Assembly: GCA_964606855.1 (NCBI GenBank)
Contig: CAZSHM010000002.1
Location: forward strand, 1-64,000
Length of the DNA: 64,000 nucleotides
Direction: 5' to 3'
DNA from: UBA7185 sp964606855
Lineage (GTDB): Bacteria > Bacillota > Peptococcia > Peptococcales > Peptococcaceae
Shown: positions 7,713 through 16,347 of the stretch, piece after piece
Layout: every line of letters begins with the position of its first letter
How positions within the stretch are numbered: the stretch's first letter is position 1
Position numbers and translations under genes: made by a program
The notes under the pieces: generated by a model
The model's database searches: none
What the model was told of the DNA's origin: nothing
Seen by the model: the letters and a program-made list of their open reading frames with translations, nothing else

Positions 7713-9173
7713 GTGATCACGCAGCGAACGCGTCTCGATCAAACCCGCGCGCCCATCTATGAAGCGCTTGAAAAATTCCGCCAAATGCGCGTCGTGCCCT
7801 TCGACGTGCCGGGACACAAGCGCGGCCGCGGCAACCCGGAATTGACGGCCTTCCTGGGCGAAAAATGCGTGGGCGTCGACGTCAACAGCATGAAGCCGCT
7901 GGACAATCTCTGCCATCCCGTCTCGGTCATCCGCGAGGCGGAAGATCTTGCCGCCGACGCCTTCGGCGCGGCCCACGCCTTCCTGATGGTGGGCGGCACG
8001 ACCAGCTCCGTGCAGAGCATGGTGCTCACCGCCTGCAAGCGCGGCGATGAGATCATCCTGCCGCGCAACGTCCACAAGAGTGTCATCAACGCCCTCGTGC
8101 TCTGCGGCGCGGTGCCGGTCTATGTCAATCCCGGGGTGGATCAGCGGCTCGGCATCTCGCTCGGAATGTGCCGCGATCAGGTGGCGCGCGCCATCGCGGA
8201 GCATCCCAACGCCGTGGCGGTGCTGGTCAACAACCCCACCTACTACGGCATCTGCAGCGATCTGCGCGCCATCGTGCGCATGGCCCACGAGGCCGGTATG
8301 CTCTGCCTGGTCGACGAAGCGCACGGCACGCACTTTTACTTCGGCGGCAATCTGCCGGTGCCGGCCATGGCTGTCGGCGCGGACATGGCCTGCGTGTCCA
8401 TGCACAAAAGCGGCGGCAGTCTGACCCAGTCGAGCTTGCTCCTGACGGGCCCCGACGTCCACGCCGGCTACGTGCGCCAGATCATCAACCTGACCCAGAC
8501 CACCTCCGCCAGCTACCTCCTGATGTCCAGTCTCGACATCAGCCGCCGCAATCTGGCTCTGCGCGGCCGCCAGGTCTTCCACCAGGTGGCCGACATGGCC
8601 GAATACGCGCGGCAGGAGATCAACGCCGTCGGCGGCTATTACGCGTTCGGGCGGGAGCTGCTCAACGGGGACTCCATCTTTGACTTTGACACGACCAAAC
8701 TGAGCATCCACACCCTGGACATCGGCCTCGCGGGCATTGAGGTCTACGACCTGCTGCGCGATGAATACGACATTCAGATCGAGTTCGGCGATATCGGCAA
8801 CATCCTGGCCTACCTCTCCATCGGAGACAGGCCGCAGGAGGTGGAGCGGCTGGTGAGCGCCCTGGCGGAGATCCGCCGCCGCTACCAGCGGGACAGCACC
8901 GGCCTTTTGAATCAGGAGTACATCGACCCGGAGGTGGTCGCAACCCCCCAGGAGGCCTTCTACGCGGAAAAGCGCAGCGTGCCGCTCGAGGAGAGCGTGG
9001 GCGCCGTCTGCAGCGAATTTGTCATGTGCTATCCGCCGGGCATTCCCATTCTGGCCCCCGGCGAGCGCATCACCGCCCAGATTTTGGAGCACATCCGCTA
9101 CGCCAAAGAGAAGGGCTGCAGCATGACCGGACCCGAAGATCCGGAGCTGAAGCAGATCAACGTGCTCGCCTGA
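7713..9173 (+). CDS. speA: Orn/Lys/Arg decarboxylase family, probably arginine decarboxylase
   Basis: A 486-residue fold-type I PLP decarboxylase of the short YaaO/SpeA class. The PLP lysine is Lys232 in SMHKSGGSLTQS, with DEAHG at 201-205 and the N-terminal FDVPGHKRG. The paralogous family decarboxylates arginine, lysine or ornithine; an agmatinase gene two genes downstream makes arginine to agmatine the likely reaction, opening the polyamine pathway. The GTG at 7713 has AAAGGGGGAAG upstream and gives the usual family length; the longer frame from 7590 would run through the terminator stem and is rejected. First gene of a five-gene operon controlled by the attenuator leader. Confidence 0.88.
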   Translation: MITQRTRLDQTRAPIYEALEKFRQMRVVPFDVPGHKRGRGNPELTAFLGEKCVGVDVNSMKPLDNLCHPVSVIREAEDLAADAFGAAHAFLMVGGTTSSVQSMVLTACKRGDEIILPRNVHKSVINALVLCGAVPVYVNPGVDQRLGISLGMCRDQVARAIAEHPNAVAVLVNNPTYYGICSDLRAIVRMAHEAGMLCLVDEAHGTHFYFGGNLPVPAMAVGADMACVSMHKSGGSLTQSSLLLTGPDVHAGYVRQIINLTQTTSASYLLMSSLDISRRNLALRGRQVFHQVADMAEYARQEINAVGGYYAFGRELLNGDSIFDFDTTKLSIHTLDIGLAGIEVYDLLRDEYDIQIEFGDIGNILAYLSIGDRPQEVERLVSALAEIRRRYQRDSTGLLNQEYIDPEVVATPQEAFYAEKRSVPLEESVGAVCSEFVMCYPPGIPILAPGERITAQILEHIRYAKEKGCSMTGPEDPELKQINVLA

Positions 9174-9277
9174 ATCTCGCGAATGCTCGCCGTGCGCATC
9201 CCGGCGGCGCTTCGGCGCGCGCCCGTTTTGACGGTCCCCGCGGGTCTTCCGATACACGGAAAGGAGACGATCCAACT

Positions 9278-10135
9278 ATGGAAATGTGGTTCAGTGAATT
9301 TCACACGCCGGATGTCAAGCACAGCATCCGTGTGAATCGGCATCTGTACTCCAAGCAGAGCGATTATCAGCGCATCGACATTTTCGAGACGCCGGAGTTC
9401 GGCCGGGTGCTCACGCTGAATGGCAGCGTCATGCTCACAGAGCGCGACGAGTTTATCTACGATGAAATGATCACCCACGTGCCCATGGCCGTACACCAGA
9501 ACATCCGGGACATCCTGGTGATCGGCGCCGGGGACGGCGGCGTGGTGCGGGAACTGACCCGCTACGACCGCGTGGAACGCATCGATCTGGTGGAGATGGA
9601 TCCCCAGGTGGTGGAGGCCTGCCGCACCTATCTGCCCAGCAACGCCTGCCGCATGGATGACCGCCGCGTGCACATCTATTTTGAGAACGCGCTCAAATTT
9701 ATCCGCCGCTGTGAAGGTGCCTACGATCTGATCATCGTGGACTCCACCGACCCCTTCGGCCCCTCGGAAGGGCTCTTCACGCGCGAGTTCTACGGCAACT
9801 GCTACAACGCCCTGCGCGAGGACGGCATCATGGTCAACCAGCAGGGCAGCCCCTTCTACGCCGAGGACGCCGTCGCCATGCAGCGGAGCCACAAGCGCAT
9901 CGTCAGCACGTTCCCCATCAGCCGCGTCTACCAGGCGCACATCCCCACCTACGCCGCGGGCTACTGGCTGTTCGGGTTCGCCAGCAAGCGCTACCATCCG
10001 ATCGATGACCTGGACGCGGAAGCCTGGAAGAAGCTGAACCTGCACACGCGCTATTACACCACGCGGCTGCACGTGGGGGCCTTCTTCCTGCCCGCCTTCC
10101 TCGAGGAGATGCTGCAGGAGGTGGAGAGCCCGTGA
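9278..10135 (+). CDS. speE: Spermidine synthase-like aminopropyltransferase
   Basis: A 285-residue aminopropyltransferase homologue. It carries the nucleotide-binding GAGDGG at 83-88, the acidic VEMD near 105-108, DSTDP at 155-159 with the catalytic aspartates, and the IPTYAAG loop near the C terminus. The family transfers aminopropyl from decarboxylated SAM to putrescine or agmatine. The usual YHEM motif reads YDEM (61-64), so a conserved His is Asp62, which may change substrate choice. No speD (SAM decarboxylase) is in the window. Start at 9278 has GGAAAGGAG; the stop overlaps the agmatinase start (GTGA). Confidence 0.85.
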   Translation: MEMWFSEFHTPDVKHSIRVNRHLYSKQSDYQRIDIFETPEFGRVLTLNGSVMLTERDEFIYDEMITHVPMAVHQNIRDILVIGAGDGGVVRELTRYDRVERIDLVEMDPQVVEACRTYLPSNACRMDDRRVHIYFENALKFIRRCEGAYDLIIVDSTDPFGPSEGLFTREFYGNCYNALREDGIMVNQQGSPFYAEDAVAMQRSHKRIVSTFPISRVYQAHIPTYAAGYWLFGFASKRYHPIDDLDAEAWKKLNLHTRYYTTRLHVGAFFLPAFLEEMLQEVESP

Positions 10136-10992
10136 TCCCGCCCAACGTGGAGACTTTCATCGGCTGCGATGCCGACTACGCTTCGGCGCGGATCGTGCTC
10201 TTCGGCGCGCCCTTCGACTCCACCACGAGTTTTCGGCCCGGCGCGCGCTTCGGACCCGCCGCCATGCGCCACGAGAGTTTCGGACTGGAGACCTACAGCC
10301 CCTATCAGGACGCCGATCTGCTCGACCGCTCCATTCTGGATGCCGGTGACCTGGAACTCTGTTTCGGCAGCGCCGCGTCGGCCCTGGCGGAGATCGAAGC
10401 GCGCGCGGCGGAGATCTTGCGCGACGGCAAGCTGCCGCTGCTCCTGGGCGGAGAACATCTGGTGACGCTGGGCGCGGTGCGGGCGGTACTGGCGCGCTAT
10501 CCGGCGCTGGAAGTCCTCCACTTCGACGCCCACGCCGACCTGCGGGACGACTACCTCGGCGCGCGTCTGAGCCACGCCTGTGTCATCCGCCGCGTCCATG
10601 ACCTCCTGGGAGACGGGCGCATCCATCAGTTCTGCATCCGCAGCGGCGACCGGGAGGAATTCCGCTTCGCCCGGGACGGACACACGGCCCTGCACCCCTT
10701 CGGCTTCGAAGGCCTGGCGGAGACGGTGGCGCGGCTCCGGGAAGCAGACGCGCCGGTCTATCTGACGATCGACCTCGACTGCCTGGATCCGGCGATTCTG
10801 CCCGGCACCGGCACACCGGAAGCCGGGGGTGTCGGCTTTCCGCAGCTTCTGGAGGCCATCCGCTCCGCCTGCGGCGCGCGCGTCGTAGGCGCGGACGTCA
10901 CGGAGCTGGCCCCCATGCTGGATCCGAGCGGCGCCTCCACGGCAACGGCCTGCAAAGTGCTGCGCGAACTGCTCCTGGCCCTCCGGGCATGA
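10132..10992 (+). CDS. speB: Agmatinase
   Basis: A 286-residue ureohydrolase that would hydrolyse agmatine to putrescine and urea. All metal ligands are present: His109 in GGEH, Asp132, His134 and Asp136 in DAHAD, and Asp214 and Asp216 in TIDLDCLDP. The GTG start at 10132 overlaps the aminopropyltransferase stop by four bases, which ties the two translationally. If the upstream aminopropyltransferase uses agmatine, this enzyme could also cleave aminopropylagmatine to spermidine, as known in Thermus. Confidence 0.9.
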   Translation: MIPPNVETFIGCDADYASARIVLFGAPFDSTTSFRPGARFGPAAMRHESFGLETYSPYQDADLLDRSILDAGDLELCFGSAASALAEIEARAAEILRDGKLPLLLGGEHLVTLGAVRAVLARYPALEVLHFDAHADLRDDYLGARLSHACVIRRVHDLLGDGRIHQFCIRSGDREEFRFARDGHTALHPFGFEGLAETVARLREADAPVYLTIDLDCLDPAILPGTGTPEAGGVGFPQLLEAIRSACGARVVGADVTELAPMLDPSGASTATACKVLRELLLALRA

Positions 10993-11091
10993 TCAAGTTT
11001 TCTCCCCGGCACAGGATCCGCAGGCGCCCCCGTGCCCTTTTCCCGACGCATTCCGCATCGGAATCTATATTTTCAAAGGAGCGTGAAATCC

Positions 11092-12351
11092 ATGAGCAAG
11101 GTTCTTGTCATCGGCTGCGGCGGCGTCGCCTCCGTCGCCATCCAGAAATGCTGCCAGGTGAGCGAGGTGTTCACGGAGCTGTGCATCGCCAGCCGCACCA
11201 AGAGCAAGTGCGACCGGCTGGCGGCAAAGATCGCCCCCCATACCGCCACCAAAATCACCACCGCCCAGGTGGACGCGGACAATCTCGCGCAGCTGACCGA
11301 TCTGATCCGCACCTACAAGCCCGACCTGGTGATGCACATCGCCCTGCCCTATCAGGATCTGACCGTCATGGAGGCCTGTCTCGCCTGCGGCGTCCACTAC
11401 ATGGACACCGCCAACTACGAGCCGGAGAACACCGACGATCCCGCGTGGCGCGCCGTCTACGAAAAGCGCTGCCGCGAGAAGGGCTTTTCCGCCTATTTTG
11501 ACTACAGCTGGCAGTGGGCCTACCGCGAACGGTTCGAGCAGGCGGGCCTCACCGCGCTCCTGGGCTGCGGCTTCGATCCCGGCGTCACGCAGGCCTACTG
11601 CGCCTACGCCAAAAAGCACGAGTTCGACAGCATCGAGACGATCGATATCCTGGACTGCAACGGGGGCGATCACGGCTATCCCTTCGCCACCAACTTCAAC
11701 CCCGAGATCAATCTCCGGGAGGTCTCCGCGCCCGGCAGCTACTGGGAGGACGGCCGCTGGATCGAGATTCCCGCCATGAGCCTCAAGCGCGCGTACTGCT
11801 TTGACCAGGTGGGGGAGAAGGAGATGTATCTCCTGCACCACGAGGAGATCGAGTCCTTGGCGCAGAATATCCCAGAAGTGAAGCGCATCCGTTTCTTCAT
11901 GACGTTCGGCCAGAGTTATCTGACCCACATGAAGTGCCTGGAGGATGTGGGAATGCTCTCCACGACGCCGATCCTGTTCGAGGGCCGCGAGATTGTGCCC
12001 ATCCAGTTTCTCAGGGCGCTCCTGCCCGACCCGGCCAGTCTCGGCGCGCGCACGCACGGCAAGACCAACATCGGCTGCATCTTCACCGGCAAGAAGGACG
12101 GGCGGGACAAGGCCTACTACATCTACAACGTCTGCGACCACCAGGCCTGCTACCGCGAAGTGGGCAGCCAGGCCGTCAGCTACACCACCGGCGTCCCCGC
12201 CATGTGCGGCGCGCTGATGCTGCTCACGGGCGCGTGGCGCATGCCCGGCGTCCACACCGTGGAGGAGTTTGACCCCGACCCGTTCCTGGCGGCGCTGGAC
12301 CGCTACGGACTCCCCCGGAGCGAAAAGCGGCAGCCGGAGCTGGTGGAGTGA
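11092..12351 (+). CDS. Carboxy(nor)spermidine dehydrogenase
   Basis: A 419-residue saccharopine-dehydrogenase-family protein with the NAD(P)-binding start MSKVLVIGCGGVAS. In this family, proteins of this length next to a carboxynorspermidine decarboxylase condense putrescine with aspartate semialdehyde to carboxyspermidine. Motifs such as DTANYEPE and LLGCGFDPGVTQAY match this subgroup. The start at 11092 has an AAAGGAGC box. The stop touches the start of the next gene. It follows agmatinase after 99 bases, so putrescine supply and use are in one operon. True lysine-pathway saccharopine dehydrogenase is unlikely in this setting. Confidence 0.85.
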   Translation: MSKVLVIGCGGVASVAIQKCCQVSEVFTELCIASRTKSKCDRLAAKIAPHTATKITTAQVDADNLAQLTDLIRTYKPDLVMHIALPYQDLTVMEACLACGVHYMDTANYEPENTDDPAWRAVYEKRCREKGFSAYFDYSWQWAYRERFEQAGLTALLGCGFDPGVTQAYCAYAKKHEFDSIETIDILDCNGGDHGYPFATNFNPEINLREVSAPGSYWEDGRWIEIPAMSLKRAYCFDQVGEKEMYLLHHEEIESLAQNIPEVKRIRFFMTFGQSYLTHMKCLEDVGMLSTTPILFEGREIVPIQFLRALLPDPASLGARTHGKTNIGCIFTGKKDGRDKAYYIYNVCDHQACYREVGSQAVSYTTGVPAMCGALMLLTGAWRMPGVHTVEEFDPDPFLAALDRYGLPRSEKRQPELVE

Positions 12352-13622
12352 TGGCGGCGCGGCCCGCGGATTCCCGCCGCAGACGTCCCGCCGACATGCG
12401 CCCGCCCTTCCGGGCGCTGGGCAGCGCGCACCCGGCGGAGCTGTTCGGAGATCTCGACACACCCTGCTATATCCTGGATGAGGCGGCCCTGCTCCGGAAC
12501 GGGGAGATTCTGGCCGGCGTGGCCGCGCGCACCGGCTGCAAGATTCTGCTCGCGCAGAAGGCCTTCTCCAACTATGATCTCTATCCGGCGCTTGCCCCCT
12601 ATCTGGCGGGCACTGAGGCCAGCGGCCTCTACGAGGCGCGGCTCGGGTATGAGGAGATGCCGGGCCGGGAAGTTCACGTCTTCTGCGCCGCCTACGAGAC
12701 AAAGCAGTTCGACGAACTCCTGCGGTTCGCGGATCACATCGTCTTCAACTCGCCGAGGCAGCTGGCGCGCTTCGGTCCCGCGGCCAAAGCCGCCGGCAAG
12801 AGCGTGGGGCTGCGCGTCAATCCCCAGTGCTCCACCCAGGAGGGCCATGCACTCTACGACCCCTGCGCGCCCGGCAGCCGCCTCGGCGTCACCCGCGCGC
12901 AGTGGGCGCGCGAGATGACGCCGGATCGGATCGCGCTCCTGGACGGACTGCACTTTCACACACTCTGCGAGCAGGACGCCGATGCCCTGGCGGTCACGCT
13001 GGAGGCGGTGGCGCGGGGCTTTGGCGATGTGCTGCCGCAGATGCGCTGGATCAACTTCGGCGGCGGACACCACATCACCCGCCCAGGCTACGACATCCCG
13101 CTGCTGGAGCGCTGCATCCGGCAGGCGCAGCAGGCGTGGCAGGTGGAGGTGTATCTGGAACCGGGAGAGGCCTGCGCGTTAAACGCCGGATTCCTCGCCG
13201 CCCGCGTGCTGGATGTCGTGGAAAACGACGGCGTCCGCACCGCGATCCTGGACGCCAGCGCCGCCTGCCATATGCCCGACGTGCTGGAGATGCCCTACCG
13301 TCCGCCGCTCTGCGGCGCGGGGGAGCCGGGGGAGCGCCCGCACACCGTCCGGCTGGCGGGCCCCACCTGTCTCGCGGGGGACGTCATCGGCGACTACAGT
13401 TTCGACGCGCCTCCCTCCGAGGGGGATCTCCTGCTGTTCGGCGACATGGCCATCTATACCACCTGCAAGAACAACACCTTTAACGGGATGCCGCTGCCTC
13501 CGATTCTCCTGCGGCGCACATCCGGCGAGATCGTGCCCCTGGCGCGCTTCGGCTATGCGGATTTCAAGCACCGCCTCGGCGGCGGAAACCTCGGCGCCGC
13601 GCGGACGCCTTCCGGCCTCTGA
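12351..13622 (+). CDS. nspC: Carboxynorspermidine/carboxyspermidine decarboxylase
   Basis: A 423-residue PLP enzyme of the alanine-racemase-fold decarboxylases. The PLP lysine is Lys70 in LLAQKAFSNY; the phosphate-binding INFGGGHHITRPGYD and the EPGEA segment follow, and DASAACHMPDVLEMPYRP is typical of NspC. It decarboxylates carboxyspermidine to spermidine. The coding start is uncertain: ATG 12351 overlaps the previous stop, GTG 12348 and ATG 12396 are alternatives, and the first 20 residues are Arg/Pro-rich and atypical. Last gene of the polyamine operon proper. Confidence 0.9.
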   Translation: MAARPADSRRRRPADMRPPFRALGSAHPAELFGDLDTPCYILDEAALLRNGEILAGVAARTGCKILLAQKAFSNYDLYPALAPYLAGTEASGLYEARLGYEEMPGREVHVFCAAYETKQFDELLRFADHIVFNSPRQLARFGPAAKAAGKSVGLRVNPQCSTQEGHALYDPCAPGSRLGVTRAQWAREMTPDRIALLDGLHFHTLCEQDADALAVTLEAVARGFGDVLPQMRWINFGGGHHITRPGYDIPLLERCIRQAQQAWQVEVYLEPGEACALNAGFLAARVLDVVENDGVRTAILDASAACHMPDVLEMPYRPPLCGAGEPGERPHTVRLAGPTCLAGDVIGDYSFDAPPSEGDLLLFGDMAIYTTCKNNTFNGMPLPPILLRRTSGEIVPLARFGYADFKHRLGGGNLGAARTPSGL

Positions 13623-13759
13623 CGCGCTGCGGCCGCAGGATCGCCGCTCCGCCGCCTCCCCGCCCGACGCTTCGGGACGGCGCGGGGGCACTGTGCTCCG
13701 CGCCGCCGGCGGCATCTCTCCCGCTTCCATGCAGTTCCCAAGAAAGAAAGGCGTGCGAT

Positions 13760-14566
13760 ATGCTGCTCGACTACCATCTGCACTCGCAATTTTCCTGCGA
13801 CAGCCACACCGATATGGAATCCATCTGCCTGGCGGCGATCGGCGCCGGGCTGGAGGAGATCGCCTTCACCGACCACATGGATCTCACGTATCCGCAGCAG
13901 TATGAGAACCACTACATCCACGACCTGGAGCATTACCTGCGCGCGGTGCGGCAGCAGCAGACCCGCTTTGACGGACAGCTCACCATCCGCGCGGGTCTGG
14001 AGATCGGTCTGGAGCGCCACCGGCTGAAGGAATACGATGCCATCCTCTCGAGCTACCCGCTGGACTTCGTCATCGGCTCGGTGCACGAGCTGAACGGGCA
14101 GGCGGTGAGCCAGCGCGCCTTCTTCGCGGGCCGCAGCAAAAAGCAGTGCTACCGCCTCTACTACGAGGCGATCCTGGACTGCCTGCTGCAGTTCGACAAC
14201 TTCGACGTGCTCGGCCATCTGGACTATTGCCGCCGCTACTGCCCCTATCCCTACGCGCCGGACGATCACCTGCTGTCCCTCGATCTGGTGACGGAGATCT
14301 TGGAGGAGCTGATCCGCCGCGGCAAGGGCATCGAGGTCAACACCTCAGGCTACCGCCACGTCTCCGCCATGTCCCTGCCGCACACCGACATCCTGCGCCA
14401 CTACCGCCAGCTCGGCGGCAGGCGGATCACGATCGGCTCCGACAGCCACAGCGCCCGGTATGTGGGCTTTCGTGTGCCGGAGACGGTCTCCGTGCTGCGG
14501 ACGCTGGGGTTCACAACCGTCTCCGTCTTCGGCCTCCGCCACGAACAGTCCGTCCCGCTGGGATGA
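13760..14566 (+). CDS. hisJ: PHP-family histidinol phosphatase
   Basis: A 268-residue PHP-domain phosphoesterase of the HisJ/HisK type. Metal ligands are visible: His6 and His8 in DYHLHSQFSCDSH, His16, the FTDHMD motif near residue 38, GLEIG, the SVHEL histidine, LGHLDYCRRY, and the C-terminal GSDSHSARYVG. It should convert histidinol phosphate to histidinol in histidine synthesis, although other PHP phosphatases look alike. AGAAAGG precedes the ATG. It is 137 bases downstream of nspC on the same strand and has no visible pathway tie to polyamines. Confidence 0.85.
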   Translation: MLLDYHLHSQFSCDSHTDMESICLAAIGAGLEEIAFTDHMDLTYPQQYENHYIHDLEHYLRAVRQQQTRFDGQLTIRAGLEIGLERHRLKEYDAILSSYPLDFVIGSVHELNGQAVSQRAFFAGRSKKQCYRLYYEAILDCLLQFDNFDVLGHLDYCRRYCPYPYAPDDHLLSLDLVTEILEELIRRGKGIEVNTSGYRHVSAMSLPHTDILRHYRQLGGRRITIGSDSHSARYVGFRVPETVSVLRTLGFTTVSVFGLRHEQSVPLG

Positions 14567-14630
14567 GCAAGCGCCGTTCGCGTTGAACGCGGCCCCAACC
14601 CGTCTCTGAACAGATCCGCAAGGAAGCACG

Positions 14631-14669
14631 AAAAAAGGCGCTGCACGGGATATACTCCTGTGCAGCGCC
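14631..14669. terminator. Terminator between convergent hisJ and M16 peptidase
   Basis: A 14-pair stem with one G-T pair and a five-base loop: GGCGCTGCACGGGA (14637-14650) against TCCTGTGCAGCGCC (14656-14669). Six A precede it (14631-14636), so on the minus strand it ends in six T and should stop leftward transcripts. On the plus strand the T-tract is poor, but it lies 70 bases after the hisJ stop and may work there too. Confidence 0.75.
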
Positions 14670-14988
14670 TCCTGTCGTTTGCTCCTCTGCGTCAACGCTT
14701 TGTGCCCGCATATACATTTCCCCGGGAGCAGCGTACAGTGTGGTTGTTATAGGTATTCCAAGTGGGCGCATAATCCGCGTCGGCCTGTATCCCCCGCATA
14801 TCCCCGCCGTTTCTCTCGCCGCGCGCGAACCTCTCTACCCTTCCATCAAGATAACCTCGCGCGATGCGCTCCTCAAGCGGCTTTCCGGCAAAACGGCGTG
14901 CCGATCCGCGCTCCGCAAATAGCCCTTACTGTGCGGATCAAACAGGGGTTTCCCGTTCTTGCCCTGGATTCCGGACAGCTTCCGGTGC
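14670..14988. other. Gene-poor gap between hisJ and M16 peptidase
   Basis: About 320 bases less GC-rich than the neighbours. Short open frames exist on both strands (for example a 60-codon plus frame at 14740-14922 and a stop-free minus frame ending at 14835) but none has a start codon with a ribosome binding site or a recognisable product. It may be an untranslated tail or a gene remnant. Confidence 0.4.
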
Positions 14989-16236
14989 TCACAGCTGTAC
15001 GTCCTCCCCCGCGCCCAGCACGGTGATCTGCAGATTCTCCCGCCGGAACATCTCCCGCGCCAGCTGCCGCACCTCTTCCACCGTCACGGCGGCCAGCTTG
15101 GAGAGATTCTCCTCCGGCGTGATGACGCGGCCATAGCTCAGCAGGGAGCGGCCCAGCTTGTGCATGCGGCTGTTGACCGTCTCCAGCCCCATATAGATGC
15201 TCCCCTTCAGCTGATTGAACGCTCTCTCCAGATCCTCCTGAGAGATTCCTTCATCTGCCACCCGCTCCAGTTCCTCCAGAATCAGATCCACCACCCGCTG
15301 ACAGTTCTCCGGCCGCGTGCCCGCCTCAATCACAAAGGCTCCCGTGTCCGCATACGCGCTCGTGTAGGAGTAGACGGAGTAGGCCAGCCCCTCCTCCTCG
15401 CGGATGCGCTTCACGAGCCGCGCGCTCATGCCGCCGCCCAGATACGTGTTGAGCAGGCTCAGCGGAAAAATGCGGTCGTCCTCGCGGTTCACGCCCGGCA
15501 GCGCCGCGCAGATCTGGCTCTGGGCAATGTCCTTGCGGTGGCAGCGGAGCCCCGCCCGCGGAGGCTCCGCCCGCATGAATCCGTTGACCTTCCCGCGCGG
15601 CAGGTCGCCCAGGGCGCCGCGAATCGCCTCCACCACCTGTGCGTGCGCAAGGTTCCCCACCGCCGATACCACCACGTTGCTCCCGGTGTAGTACTGCGCC
15701 ATATACGCCTTTAAATCCTCGCGCGTAAAGGCTGCGATGCTCTCCTCGGTGCCCAGAATGGCCCGCCCCAGCGGATGATCCGGCCACAGCGCCTCCGCCA
15801 GAAGATCCTGCACCAGATCGTCCGGCGTGTCCTCGTACATCTTGATTTCCTCGATGATGACCTCGCGCTCCTTCGCGATCTCCGCATCGTCAAAGCGGCT
15901 GTGCAGGAACATGTCGGAGAGCACATCCACCGCCAGCGGAAAATCCTCCGTCAGCGTTTTGACATAGTAGCAGGTGTCCTCCTTGCTGGTGAACGCGTTC
16001 AGCTGGCCGCCGACCGCCTCCACTTCCTCGGAGATCTCCTCCGCGCTACGCCGGTCTGTCCCCTTGAAAAGCATATGCTCAATAAAATGCGTGATGCCCC
16101 ACTGCCGCTCGTTCTCGTAGCGGGAGCCGACGCCCACCCAGATGCCCATGGCCGTAAACTGCACATGCCCCAGTGTCTCCGTCACGACGCGGATTCCGTT
16201 TTCCAGCGTCGTGATCTCATAATCCAAACTCTGCAT
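14989..16236 (-). CDS. M16 family zinc metallopeptidase
   Basis: A 415-residue processing-peptidase-like protein (MlpA/YmxG type). The inverted zinc motif HFIEH gives His50, Glu53 and His54, with the third ligand Glu130 in EVIIEE. The second half has the inactive M16 repeat with GGGMSARLVKRIREEEGLAYSV-type features. Bacterial members are cytoplasmic or cell-associated peptidases of ill-defined substrate. The start at 16236 has GGAG about ten bases upstream. It follows a low-complexity membrane protein gene by 111 bases on the same strand. Confidence 0.88.
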   Translation of the reverse strand: MQSLDYEITTLENGIRVVTETLGHVQFTAMGIWVGVGSRYENERQWGITHFIEHMLFKGTDRRSAEEISEEVEAVGGQLNAFTSKEDTCYYVKTLTEDFPLAVDVLSDMFLHSRFDDAEIAKEREVIIEEIKMYEDTPDDLVQDLLAEALWPDHPLGRAILGTEESIAAFTREDLKAYMAQYYTGSNVVVSAVGNLAHAQVVEAIRGALGDLPRGKVNGFMRAEPPRAGLRCHRKDIAQSQICAALPGVNREDDRIFPLSLLNTYLGGGMSARLVKRIREEEGLAYSVYSYTSAYADTGAFVIEAGTRPENCQRVVDLILEELERVADEGISQEDLERAFNQLKGSIYMGLETVNSRMHKLGRSLLSYGRVITPEENLSKLAAVTVEEVRQLAREMFRRENLQITVLGAGEDVQL

Positions 16237-16347
16237 ATCCGACACTCCGATCTCTATGCTCGCTCCGCAGCCGTAGTCCGACTCTGCACCGCGCCCCTTG
16301 CCGAGGGGGGCTGTGCCCGCAGCGGGCGACACACGGGCAAGGCCGCA

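Noticed and set aside
7341..9275. A 644-codon minus-strand frame opposite the decarboxylase
   Set aside because: Composition is the mirror image of the real gene (His, Ala, Val, Asp runs) and it crosses the leader terminator.
14740..14922. A 60-codon plus-strand frame
   Set aside because: GTG start without ribosome binding site and no recognisable pattern.
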